Assembly (NCBI GenBank): GCA_903870275.1
Contig: CAIQCK010000121.1
Coordinates: 62,001-126,000, forward strand
Reading direction: 5' to 3'
DNA from: an uncultured bacterium
Lineage (GTDB): Bacteria; Verrucomicrobiota; Verrucomicrobiia; CAIQCK01
DNA length: 64,000 bases
The notes under the pieces: generated by a model
The model's input: only the letters and a program-made list of their open reading frames with translations
Database searches by the model: none
What the model was told of the DNA's origin: nothing
Position numbers and translations under genes: made by a program
In this document: positions 35,341 to 43,656 of the stretch, in pieces
Position numbering within the stretch: the first letter of the stretch is position 1
How the letters are laid out: every line of letters begins with the position of its first letter

Positions 35341-36204
35341 ATGCCCGGCATTTACTATACGGCTGTTCTCACGACCGTCCTTGCGATTGGGATCTTCGGG
35401 CCGCTGATTCACAAGCTGAAGATGCCCGCGAATGAGCGGCTCTTGTGGCTGGCGGCTGCCTTGGTGTTGCCGCTCCAGCCGCTCGTTTTCTATGGCGTCC
35501 GCATGCCGCTGGATCACTGGCTGGCCGCGCAACTCGGCCCGCACTCGGCGCTCCTGCCCTGGCTGAGATCGCTCTACGCGCCGCTGACCGAGGAACCTGC
35601 CAAACTCCTGCCGCTGCTGATTCCCGTCATCCGCCGCGACATCCGCGCCGACAACTTTGTCCGCTACGCGCTCGCCATCGGCCTCGGCTTTGCGATTGGC
35701 GAGATGTGGTTCGTCGCCGGGCGCGTGGCCCACAACCCAAAGCTCGCCGCGCTGCCGTTCTACCAGTTCAGCGGCTACGTGACCGAGCGGCTGATGACGT
35801 GCGTGTTTCACAGCGCGTTTCTCTCCGTGGCGCTCTGGCGCTTGCGGCGGCGGTTCGCGCTGGGTTTTGCGGGAGCGGCGGCCGCGCACTGGCTCGGCAA
35901 CTTTCCGATCTCGCTGATGGCGTGGAACGTCGGCAAGCTCGGCAAGACGTTCTGGAGTGTCGCGGTGCAGTGCTGGCTGATGTTCTACTTCTTCGCGGCG
36001 GCGGCTTTGCTGGCTTACTTCGTCTTTGGCCGGCCCTCGCTGCGCCCGTTGTTTTACGGTCGCAGGCACTGCCCCGAATGCCATGCGGACTACGACCCGC
36101 CGCTGCTCGCCGTCAACTTCTGGAGCCAGCGTTACGAGCGCTGCCCCCACTGCCGACGGTGGCATTGGACATGGCCGGCCACGCCTGACCAGCGACGCGG
36201 CTAA
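35341..36204 (+). CDS. PrsW-like intramembrane protease with C-terminal zinc ribbon
   Basis: 287 aa from ATG at 35341. About seven spans. The glutamic intramembrane protease motifs are visible: EEPAK (Glu84/Glu85, Lys88), GFAIGE (Glu121), FHSAF (His157) and AAHWLGN (His183), as in PrsW/CPBP-type enzymes. After the last span two CxxC pairs (Cys244/247 and Cys268/271) form a probable zinc ribbon, unusual for this family. Function inferred: regulated cleavage of a membrane protein such as an anti-sigma factor; no candidate substrate is adjacent. Confidence 0.7.
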   Translation: MPGIYYTAVLTTVLAIGIFGPLIHKLKMPANERLLWLAAALVLPLQPLVFYGVRMPLDHWLAAQLGPHSALLPWLRSLYAPLTEEPAKLLPLLIPVIRRDIRADNFVRYALAIGLGFAIGEMWFVAGRVAHNPKLAALPFYQFSGYVTERLMTCVFHSAFLSVALWRLRRRFALGFAGAAAAHWLGNFPISLMAWNVGKLGKTFWSVAVQCWLMFYFFAAAALLAYFVFGRPSLRPLFYGRRHCPECHADYDPPLLAVNFWSQRYERCPHCRRWHWTWPATPDQRRG

Positions 36205-36389
36205 ACACCTCCACACGCCTCGCTGCCCCGACGATTAACCGGACAAAAAGACTCGCCGTAACTCCTCGCCGGCGCGCTTGACACACCGCCACCGTAGTGA
36301 CAGTTTCCGCTGAAGATGTTTGAACGGGCTCGTTTTCCAAAAACCTGTGACTTGTTGGCGAATGAGAATGTTTGCAAGGAGATGACGGG

Positions 36390-36926
36390 ATGAAGTTCAA
36401 AGAAATCGCTTCGCGACTTACGGGTATCAGTTGCCCGATTTTTGGTATCTCTTGGAATCCGCCCGAGCCGGAGGTGACGACGGCGAGGCGTATAGTCACA
36501 ACGCTTGAAGATCGCCGCGTCCTATTTACTCCAAGCGAAGTTGAGGTTCCAAGCCATTGCGTTCAGTCGGTTATCGAGATTAGGCATTTTCTGACAACCG
36601 AGCTGTGTCGAACACAAACGTCGGATGCACTGGCGGCACACCTGCGAGCGATGCGTGCAGCTTGCCGGAAGTTCCTAGATCGCGTCCAAGGCAAAGATCG
36701 CGAGATCATTTCTTCCGCGAATCAGCACGGCCACTGGGCAAGCTGGGTCTTCATGGACGCACTAGGGCAAATGCGAGGGGAATTCGGAATCCATATCGCG
36801 CAGTTGGCTGTCCGATACGGCCTTGACGTAGAGAAGGAACTTGCGACGATCATCCCAGAGAAGGACAGGGATGAGGATGCCGAACACAGCGCCTCACGCT
36901 CCGTCGCGAAATCGCGCCACATGTGA
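36390..36926 (+). CDS. DUF6650-like protein, unknown function
   Basis: 178 aa from ATG at 36390 (GGAGATGACGGG upstream). The start MKFKEIASRLTGISCPIFGI, SWNPPEPEVTTARRIVTTLEDRRVL and EVPSHCVQSVIEIRHFLT match, from memory, a family called DUF6650 seen scattered in diverse bacteria near mobile or defence genes. No catalytic motif. Codon use is less GC-biased than the neighbours, and the gene stands between unrelated genes, which hints at horizontal gain. Function unknown. Confidence 0.6.
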   Translation: MKFKEIASRLTGISCPIFGISWNPPEPEVTTARRIVTTLEDRRVLFTPSEVEVPSHCVQSVIEIRHFLTTELCRTQTSDALAAHLRAMRAACRKFLDRVQGKDREIISSANQHGHWASWVFMDALGQMRGEFGIHIAQLAVRYGLDVEKELATIIPEKDRDEDAEHSASRSVAKSRHM

Positions 36927-36945
36927 ACGCCACCGTTGGTCCACC

Positions 36946-38412
36946 TCACTGCGTATACCGCACCGTGCCGCTGGCATCGGTGACGTAGTGCCACTTCTCG
37001 ATGTAGGTCGCGGCGGGCTGGAAATCGTCGTGCGTGTCGCGCAGCTTTTTCTGCAACAGCGCGTCGAGTTCCTTCTGCACCGCCGCCGATTGCGGGTCGG
37101 CGCAGAGGTTTTTCATCTGGTAGGGATCGCTCTGGTTGTCGAACAGCAGCCACGGGCCTTCGAGCGAACGAACGTAGGTGTAACGCTCCGTGCGCACGCC
37201 GCGGTATTCGCGGCCGCCGCCTTTGCGCGTCCACTGGCCGAACGGCGCGTAGCAGGCGATGAGCGCCGCGCCGTCGCCGGGCGCCGGCCCGCCGCGCAGG
37301 TGCTTGGAGAAATCGAGTCCCTCGACCGTCTTCGGAATTTCCACGCCGCAGAGGCCGAGCAGCGTCGGCATGATGTCCGGCGACGCGAATGGCTTGGCCA
37401 CGACGTGTTCCTTGCCGCCGAGTTGTGGCCAGTGCACGAAGAACGGCACGTGGATGGACTCGTCGTAGGGAACCTGTTTGTTAAACCGGCCGTGCGAGCC
37501 GAGCATGTCGCCGTGGTCGGCGGTGAAGACGAGGATCGTGTCGCGCTCGATGCCGGTTTCGCGCAGCGTGGCCCAGAGCTGGCCGATGCAATCGTCGAGC
37601 GCCGAGCAGTGCGCGTAGTAGCCGGCGATTTTCTTTCGCGTCTTGTCGAGGTTTTCGTCCGGCACGTTGGGTCGCAGCTTCAACTTCTCCGGGTCATACA
37701 TCGCCTGATAACGCTCCGGCGCGGTCTGGTAGGGATCGTGTGGCGGCCCCCACGAGAGCACCAGCAGGAACGGCCCGTGCCCCGCCTGCTCGCGGATGTA
37801 GCGCTGCGCCTCGCGGGTCTGCGCGGCGGCATCGTAGCCCTCCCACTGGAGCTTCACGTCCTCGTCGGCGTAGTAGGGCGAATGGTTGTAGTCGTGCGTG
37901 CATTCCAGCACTTTCCAGAACTCAAACCCGTGCCGGCGCTCGCGCGGGATGTAACTCGACCGCCCGTGGCCGTCCACGTGCCACTTGCCGATGTAGCCGG
38001 TCCGGTAGCCCGCGCCGTGAAACGCCTGCGCCAGCGAGACGGCGTTGTCGTTGAGGCAAACGTCGTTGAGGAACACGCCGTGCGTCAGCGGATACTGCCC
38101 CGTCAGCAAACTACCGCGATACGGCGAGCAGACCGGACAAGTGGAGACCGCCATCCCGAAGCGGGTGCTGCACGCGGCGAGCTTGTCGAGCGTCGGCGTG
38201 TGGACATTCGGGTCGCCGGCAAATCCCATCGCCTGTGCGCGCCACTGGTCGGCGAAGACAAAAACGACGTTCGGTTTGCGCGCGGCATCGGCGGCTGGCG
38301 CGGCGGCGGCCAACAGCCAGCAAGCCAGGCACATGGCGGCGGTGGCGCAGGTTTTTGCGAGATTTCTGAGGTTTGACTGCGGCGATTTCTCGAAAGCAGA
38401 AACAGTTTTCAT
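36946..38412 (-). CDS. Secreted type I (formylglycine) sulfatase
   Basis: 488 aa from ATG at 38412; the signal peptide ends near PAADA. The alkaline-phosphatase-fold sulfatase features are PNVVFVFADQWRAQAM (metal Asp55), the modification site C95-S-P-Y-R followed by GSLLTGQYP (CxPxR, cysteine type), YIGKWHVDG and FTADHGDMLGSHG. Such enzymes remove sulfate from polysaccharides or sulfolipids in the periplasm and need a formylglycine-generating enzyme or anSME, not present here. Its end is only 19 bp from the convergent DUF6650-like gene. Confidence 0.92.
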   Translation of the reverse strand: MKTVSAFEKSPQSNLRNLAKTCATAAMCLACWLLAAAAPAADAARKPNVVFVFADQWRAQAMGFAGDPNVHTPTLDKLAACSTRFGMAVSTCPVCSPYRGSLLTGQYPLTHGVFLNDVCLNDNAVSLAQAFHGAGYRTGYIGKWHVDGHGRSSYIPRERRHGFEFWKVLECTHDYNHSPYYADEDVKLQWEGYDAAAQTREAQRYIREQAGHGPFLLVLSWGPPHDPYQTAPERYQAMYDPEKLKLRPNVPDENLDKTRKKIAGYYAHCSALDDCIGQLWATLRETGIERDTILVFTADHGDMLGSHGRFNKQVPYDESIHVPFFVHWPQLGGKEHVVAKPFASPDIMPTLLGLCGVEIPKTVEGLDFSKHLRGGPAPGDGAALIACYAPFGQWTRKGGGREYRGVRTERYTYVRSLEGPWLLFDNQSDPYQMKNLCADPQSAAVQKELDALLQKKLRDTHDDFQPAATYIEKWHYVTDASGTVRYTQ

Positions 38413-38523
38413 GATGAAATTCGTTCCAACGATCCACGCGCTCGGCGCGCCGCAGTGTGCATGATTCGCCGCCTCGATGACAGAAAAACCGGGAGTGGGA
38501 CGCCCTCCAAACTGCAACGGGCA

Positions 38524-39534
38524 TTACAGCGGCGCGATCAGCCCGTAGTGCACGAGCACCTTCAGCAGATAAGCCACGAACGCGCCGATGGCGGCGGACG
38601 CCGGCAGCGTCAACACCCACGCCAGCACGATGGCCCGCGTGATGCCCCAGCGCACGGCCTTGATCCGGTAGGTGGCGCCGACGCCCATGATCGCCGAGCT
38701 GATGACGTGCGTTGTGGAAACGGGGAAGCCGAGGTGGCCGGTCGCCAGCAACACCGATGAGGCCGTCAGTTCCGCGCCGAAACCGTCGGCGTTGCGCAGG
38801 CGGGTGATGCGCATGCCCATGGTGCGGATGATGCGTTTACCGCCGGACATCGTGCCCAAGGCCATGACGAGGGCGCAGGTGAATTTGACCCACATCGGCA
38901 CGTCGGCTGTCGCAGGCAACTGATGCGCCGCCACGAGCGCCAGCAGGATGATGCCCATGGTTTTCTGCGCATCGTTTTGGCCGTGAGACAACGCCAGCAG
39001 CGCCGCGGAGAACGGCTGGATCGCCCGAAACCGTTTGTTCACCTTGCCATGCGGCACGCGCCGGAACATCCACGCCATCGCCACTGTCAGAAGGATGCCG
39101 ATGACAAATCCGATCAGCGGCGACAACACGGTCGGCAGGATCACCTTTTCCCCAATCACCACCCATTGCACACCGTGGCCGTAAGTGACCAGAGTCGCGC
39201 CGACGACGCCGCCGATCAGGCAGTGCGACGAACTCGATGGAATGCCAAAATACCACGTCACCAGGTTCCAAATGATCGCGCCGATGAGGCCGGCGAACAC
39301 CGCCTGCAACGTGATCACGTTGGGATCCACGATGCCTTTGGCCACCGTCGCCGCCACCGACGTGGACAGGAGCGCGCCGACAAAATTGAGCAGGCCGGCC
39401 ATCCCCAAGGCCTGCCACGGCCGCAACGCACGGGTGGAAATGGATGTGGCGATGGCGTTGGCCGCGTCGTGGAAGCCGTTCGTGTATTCGAAGAACAGCG
39501 CCGCGAGGATCACCACGATAAAAAACGTGCTCAT
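38524..39534 (-). CDS. pit: PiT-family inorganic phosphate transporter
   Basis: 336 aa, about ten spans. The duplicated PiT signature is visible: GFHDAANAIATSISTRAL near the N-terminus and SHGQNDAQKTMGIILLAL in the middle. Proton- or sodium-coupled low-affinity phosphate uptake. It follows the DUF47 gene by 39 bp on the same strand, the standard Pit accessory pair, and lies in the phosphate block next to phoBR. Confidence 0.95.
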   Translation of the reverse strand: MSTFFIVVILAALFFEYTNGFHDAANAIATSISTRALRPWQALGMAGLLNFVGALLSTSVAATVAKGIVDPNVITLQAVFAGLIGAIIWNLVTWYFGIPSSSSHCLIGGVVGATLVTYGHGVQWVVIGEKVILPTVLSPLIGFVIGILLTVAMAWMFRRVPHGKVNKRFRAIQPFSAALLALSHGQNDAQKTMGIILLALVAAHQLPATADVPMWVKFTCALVMALGTMSGGKRIIRTMGMRITRLRNADGFGAELTASSVLLATGHLGFPVSTTHVISSAIMGVGATYRIKAVRWGITRAIVLAWVLTLPASAAIGAFVAYLLKVLVHYGLIAPL

Positions 39535-39573
39535 GCTTGTGAGAACAGAGAGTGAACGGGCTGCAGCGCGGGC

Positions 39574-40212
39574 CTAGGTGTGCTTCAGCACAATGCGCAC
39601 GATGATGTTGCCGGCGTCGCGAAACCGATCGAGCGTTTTCTCCAGCAGCTCGTAGATGTCCTTGCGCATGACGATTTCCTTCACGTTGTCCATTTCAAGA
39701 AACAGCTTTTGCATCAATTTCAGCATCAGCTTGTCGCCCTCGCCTTCGAGCCATTGGAGGATCTGGTTCTTGGCGCGGATCTCCTCCGGGTTTTTCAACG
39801 TGCGCAGGCTTTTCACCATGAAGATCATCGTTTCCGTGGCCCGCTGCAGCAACTGGCACTGCGCGTGAAAATCGTTCTGCCACGGCTCGAGCCGGTAGGC
39901 CAGCAACCGCTCGCCAATCCGCTCAATGTTCTTTGGAATCCGGTAAAGCGCCTCCGACAGCGCGACAATGTCTTCGCGATCCAGCGGCGTCACAAACGTC
40001 CGGCACAACGCCTCGGTGATCTGTTGCGTGATCTGCTTGTCTTTGCGGCGGTGCGCCTCGAAATCTTCGAGCGTCGCCGGCGGCAGTGACTTGTTCAGGC
40101 TCTCCAGCAGTTTTTCCAACAACTCGGCGCTGCCCCGCACTTCCTCGGCGCTCGCCTCCAGCAGGTCGTAGAATTTTTCATCCTTCGGCAACAATCGGGA
40201 AAGGTTCAGCAT
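39574..40212 (-). CDS. DUF47 family Pit accessory protein (PhoU-like fold)
   Basis: 212 aa, mostly helical. LLPKDEKFYDLLEASAEEV, LPPATLEDFEAHRRKDKQITQQI and TPLDREDIVALSEALYRI are typical of DUF47/TIGR00153, a PhoU-like metal-binding fold that accompanies and modulates Pit transporters. First gene of the DUF47-pit transcript; divergent from phoB over a 124-bp region with Pho-box-like 7-mers. Confidence 0.93.
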   Translation of the reverse strand: MLNLSRLLPKDEKFYDLLEASAEEVRGSAELLEKLLESLNKSLPPATLEDFEAHRRKDKQITQQITEALCRTFVTPLDREDIVALSEALYRIPKNIERIGERLLAYRLEPWQNDFHAQCQLLQRATETMIFMVKSLRTLKNPEEIRAKNQILQWLEGEGDKLMLKLMQKLFLEMDNVKEIVMRKDIYELLEKTLDRFRDAGNIIVRIVLKHT

Positions 40213-40273
40213 AATTCCTTAACATTTGCGTTTTTCACACAGCCGGACGTATCTTGTCAGCGGACGCCGGTTT

Positions 40274-40324
40274 TTGTCACACGCTTGTAACATAGCCGTC
40301 GAAACACCGCCACATTTCTGTTAC
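40274..40324 (+). promoter_or_regulatory. Pho-box array between DUF47-pit and phoB
   Basis: TTGTCAC at 40274, TTGTAAC at 40285 and CTGTTAC at 40318 keep an 11-bp register (offsets 0, 11, 44), with weaker matches at 40296 and 40307. This is the geometry of PhoB-binding direct repeats (7-mer plus 4-nt spacer). It lies 13-63 bp upstream of phoB and on the other side faces DUF47-pit. Confidence 0.65.
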
Positions 40325-40336
40325 ACTCTTTGTCGC

Positions 40337-41023
40337 ATGGGAGACACCATACTCATCGTGGACGACGAGCAGGATGTGCTGGATTTGCTCGTCTATCATC
40401 TGCAACGCGCGGGCTACAAGACCCTCACGGCGCGCGATGGCAATGCGGCGCTTCAAAAGGCGCGCGATCAACTGCCCGCGCTGGTGGTTCTGGACCTGAT
40501 GCTGCCGGAGGTTGAGGGCACCGAGGTCTGCAAACGCCTCAAGGCCGATCCGAAGACCGCGCGCATCCCCGTCCTCATGCTGACGGCCAAGGCGGAGGAA
40601 CTGGACCGCGTGCTGGGCCTGGAACTCGGCGCGGACGATTACGTTACCAAACCGTTCAGTCCGCGCGAGGTGGTGCTGCGGATCAAATCCATTCTGCGCC
40701 GCGCGCAAGGCGAGGCCGAGCCGGCCGAAGTGTTGAAGGTTGCCGGCATCGTCGTGGACCTCTCCAAGCACGAGGTGATGGTGAAAGGCAAGCTGCTGGA
40801 ACTGACGGCCACGGAATTCAAACTGCTCGCCACGCTCATGGAACGGCGTGGCCGCGTGCAATCGCGCGACCGGCTGCTGAACGACGTGTGGGGCTACGAA
40901 GGCGATGTGGACACGCGCACCGTGGACACGCACGTGCGGCGGTTGCGCGAGAAACTCGGCAAGGCCGCCGATTGCGTTGAGACCATTCGCGGCGTGGGCT
41001 ATCGGTTCGTCGAAAACGCTTGA
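40337..41023 (+). CDS. phoB: Phosphate regulon response regulator (OmpR/PhoB type)
   Basis: 228 aa from ATG at 40337. Receiver domain 1-120 with acidic pocket ILIVDDEQD, phospho-acceptor Asp53 (LVVLDLMLPE) and Lys in DYVTKPF; winged-helix effector about 130-226 with LTATEFKLLATLMERRGRVQSRDRLL and the C-terminal DTHVRRLREKLG...IRGVGYRF. Overlaps phoR by 4 bp (TTGA). Assigned as PhoB from its kinase partner and the surrounding pit, pst and phoU genes. Confidence 0.93.
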   Translation: MGDTILIVDDEQDVLDLLVYHLQRAGYKTLTARDGNAALQKARDQLPALVVLDLMLPEVEGTEVCKRLKADPKTARIPVLMLTAKAEELDRVLGLELGADDYVTKPFSPREVVLRIKSILRRAQGEAEPAEVLKVAGIVVDLSKHEVMVKGKLLELTATEFKLLATLMERRGRVQSRDRLLNDVWGYEGDVDTRTVDTHVRRLREKLGKAADCVETIRGVGYRFVENA

Positions 41024-42837
41024 AACTGACCCTCCAGTGGAGATGGTTCGGCGCGCTGGCCGCCTTGTGGCTGGCGCTGCTAGCGGTCATCTATGCGAGC
41101 CTGAATCTGGCGTTGCCGTCGTATCTGGTTGACCAGATCCGCGCCGACCTTGAGCGCGACGCGCAGTTTGCGCGGCAGTGTTTTCTGGAACAGCTCACGA
41201 GCGGCCATCCGTCCAAGGACGCCATCAACGCGGTTGCCCACGCCCTGGGCAGGGAAACCGGCCTGCGCGTGTCGGTCATCGCCGCGGACGGCGCCATGCT
41301 GGGCGAGTCGGAAAAACCCGCGGCCGAAATCGGGCAGATCGAGAACCACCTCGAACGGCCCGAAGTGCAGGAAGCGATCACCGCCCGCGACGGAGTGGGC
41401 AGCGCCCGGCGGCACAGCAAGACCATCGGCGTGGATTTGCTTTACGTCGCGATGGCGGTGAGGCGGCCGGATGCCGCGAGCGATAGTCCGCCGCTGGGCT
41501 TCGTGCGCGTGGCGCTGCCGCTGCATCAAATCGCGGAAACGACGGCGCATGTGCGTCACATCGTGACGATGGCCACGTTGATCGTCGGCCTGGCAGCGAT
41601 TCCGCCCTTGTTCTGGATGGCGCGGCGGGTGACAACGCCGATTCAACAGATGCGCGCGATGGCCGGCAGCGTGGCCCGCGCGAATTTTTCCAAACGGGTG
41701 ACGGCCCGGCCGGGCGGCGAACTGGGCGAGCTGGTGGCGGGCCTGAACGACATGGCTGCGCAACTCCAGGCGCGCCTGCGCGAACTCAGCGACGAGAAGG
41801 CGGGTCTGAGCGCCATTCTATCCAGCATGACCGAGGGCGTGCTGGCGATGGACGCCGCTGGAAAAATCCGGCTGGCGAACGAGGCGTTGCGGCAGCAACT
41901 GGACATCGGCGAGGAGGCCATCGGCAAGAGCGCGCTGGAAGTATTTCGCAACGTGGCGCTGCAAGAGATTGTCGCCGAAGCGGTCCAAACCGGCCGCGTC
42001 GCCGGGCGCGAACTGACGTTTCTGAATCCCGTGGAGCGGATGTTCGAGGTGAACGCCGCGCGGCTGCAATCGCGCGACGGCGGCTCGGCGGGCATCGTGG
42101 TTCTCCTGCACGACATCACGCGGCTGAAGCGGCTGGAAAATCTCCGCAAGGATTTTGTCGCCAACGTCAGCCACGAACTGCGCACGCCGCTCTCGATCAT
42201 CAAGGGTTACGTCGAGACCCTGCTCGATCCGCAGCCGCCCGACGCCGAAACTGCGCGGCAGTTCCTGCAAACCATCCAGCGACATTCGCAGCGGTTGGAG
42301 ACGCTCATTGGCGATCTACTCTCCATCTCGGCGATGGAATCACAGCAGGCGCGTCTGCAACTGGAACCCGTCTCGTTACGTGACGCCGCGGCCACGGCCG
42401 CCGAGGAAATGGCGCGGCAGGCGCGCGAGAAAAACACGACCATCGCCGTTGAAATTCCACCGGACCTTCCACGGCCGCGCGCCGACGCGCAGCGGCTCCA
42501 TCAGGTGTTGTTCAATCTTCTGGACAACGCCGTCAAATACGTCCAGCCCGGAGGACGGATCTCCGTTTCGGCGAAACTCAAGGATGCTGAAATCGAGGTT
42601 CAGGTGGCTGACAACGGCCCCGGCATTGCCCCCGAGCATCTGCCCCGCATCTTCGAGCGGTTCTACCGCGTGGACAAGGCGCGCAGCCGCGAACTCGGCG
42701 GCACCGGCCTCGGGCTGTCCATTGTCAAACACATCGTTCAGGCCCACGGCGGCCGTGTGTGGGCCGAGAGCGTGGTGGGCCAGGGCAGCGTGTTCCACTT
42801 TACGCTGCCGTGGCAGTCGGCTGGCGCGATGTCATGA
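41020..42837 (+). CDS. phoR: Phosphate regulon sensor histidine kinase
   Basis: 605 aa. TTG start at 41020 overlapping the phoB stop; the product begins with a span (WFGALAALWLALLAVIYASL). An extracytoplasmic region of about 150 aa follows, then a second span (MATLIVGLAAIPPLFWMA), a HAMP linker, a PAS-like segment (LSAILSSMTEGVLAMDAAGKI), HisKA with His385 (NVSHELRTPLSIIKG) and a HATPase with DNAVKYV, DNGPGI and GTGLGLSIVKHIVQAHGG. The sizeable periplasmic region makes it longer than E. coli PhoR. It phosphorylates PhoB and is normally restrained by PhoU and Pst. Confidence 0.92.
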   Translation: MKLTLQWRWFGALAALWLALLAVIYASLNLALPSYLVDQIRADLERDAQFARQCFLEQLTSGHPSKDAINAVAHALGRETGLRVSVIAADGAMLGESEKPAAEIGQIENHLERPEVQEAITARDGVGSARRHSKTIGVDLLYVAMAVRRPDAASDSPPLGFVRVALPLHQIAETTAHVRHIVTMATLIVGLAAIPPLFWMARRVTTPIQQMRAMAGSVARANFSKRVTARPGGELGELVAGLNDMAAQLQARLRELSDEKAGLSAILSSMTEGVLAMDAAGKIRLANEALRQQLDIGEEAIGKSALEVFRNVALQEIVAEAVQTGRVAGRELTFLNPVERMFEVNAARLQSRDGGSAGIVVLLHDITRLKRLENLRKDFVANVSHELRTPLSIIKGYVETLLDPQPPDAETARQFLQTIQRHSQRLETLIGDLLSISAMESQQARLQLEPVSLRDAAATAAEEMARQAREKNTTIAVEIPPDLPRPRADAQRLHQVLFNLLDNAVKYVQPGGRISVSAKLKDAEIEVQVADNGPGIAPEHLPRIFERFYRVDKARSRELGGTGLGLSIVKHIVQAHGGRVWAESVVGQGSVFHFTLPWQSAGAMS

Positions 42838-43006
42838 CGCCGCTGGTCCGGCGCGCGACCGCCGTTGATTGAGACACCAAGAACCGCGCAACGAAGTGGG
42901 GGGCGGCGCGGCGGATGCGAAACCAAAACAAATTCCGCCACGGCATGAAGCCGCGGTCACGCCGCTCTCCATAAACCCCCATCCGGCCGGGGCGAAGTTC
43001 ACGCAC

Positions 43007-43035
43007 TTGTCACTTGGTTGCCGCGGTGTTGTGAC
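43007..43035 (+). promoter_or_regulatory. Pho box upstream of stand-alone receiver
   Basis: Three 7-mers exactly 11 bp apart: TTGTCAC (43007), TTGCCGC (43018), TTGTGAC (43029). They end 22 bp before the ATG at 43058, so the site probably overlaps or abuts the promoter. Confidence 0.65.
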
Positions 43036-43057
43036 GGCCTGCGCGCAGAGTCGGCGC

Positions 43058-43462
43058 ATGGCAATCGAACCCGAAAGACTCATTCTCATCATCGAAGACG
43101 AGGTGGACCTGGCGAAACTCCTGGAGTTTCATTTGCAGCACCACGGCTTCGAGACACTGGCGGCGCACGACGGCATGACCGGCCTGAACGAGGCCATCCA
43201 GCGCACGCCGGATCTCATTATCCTGGACCTGATGCTCCCGAAAATCCACGGGCTGGAGGTGTGCCGGCTGTTGAGGAGTTCGCCCGGCACGCGCCAGGTT
43301 CCGATCCTGGTGCTGTCGGCGCTGCACACGACGGCGACGAAAATCCGGGGGTTGGACATGGGCGCGGACGATTACATGACCAAGCCGTTCGAATTTGCCG
43401 AGCTGATTTCGCGCGTGAATGCGCTTTTGCGGCGGCGTCAGGGCGAACCGTTACTGCGATGA
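43058..43462 (+). CDS. Stand-alone receiver domain protein
   Basis: 134 aa from ATG at 43058. A complete receiver domain: acidic pocket ILIIEDEVD, phospho-acceptor Asp57 (LIILDLMLPK), switch residue region LVLSALHTT and DYMTKPFEFAELISRVNALLRRR. It most resembles PhoB-type receivers, but the frame ends where the DNA-binding domain would begin and no winged-helix remnant follows. It therefore looks like a CheY-like protein that could compete for, or pass on, phosphate from PhoR. Located between phoR and the porin, with its own Pho-box-like site. Confidence 0.85.
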   Translation: MAIEPERLILIIEDEVDLAKLLEFHLQHHGFETLAAHDGMTGLNEAIQRTPDLIILDLMLPKIHGLEVCRLLRSSPGTRQVPILVLSALHTTATKIRGLDMGADDYMTKPFEFAELISRVNALLRRRQGEPLLR

Positions 43463-43517
43463 ACGGGCATTTGGATTCGTTCAATTTATTTTGGGCGGGG
43501 TCGGTGAAGTTGCGAGT

Positions 43518-43546
43518 TTGTAACAAAACCGCCCTTGGGTTGTCAC
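43518..43546 (+). promoter_or_regulatory. Pho box upstream of the porin
   Basis: TTGTAAC at 43518 and TTGTCAC at 43540 are 22 bp apart, two turns in the 11-bp register. They lie about 110 bp before the porin ATG at 43657. Confidence 0.6.
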
Positions 43547-43656
43547 AGTCCCTGCGCACGATGTGCCCGTTGAATTTAAGAACGGAGGCGCGAGAAGCGG
43601 CGAGTGAAAAAGAAAAACGAGAATCAAGAAGAGCGAAAGTGAAGCAAGGAAATAAT

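Noticed and set aside
36390..36926. Defence-system gene
   Set aside because: The DUF6650-like protein has no nuclease, ATPase or membrane effector motif and no defence neighbours, so no such claim is made.
41020..41022. PhoR starting at a later ATG or GTG
   Set aside because: Later starts would remove the first membrane span; the TTG overlapping the phoB stop fits better.
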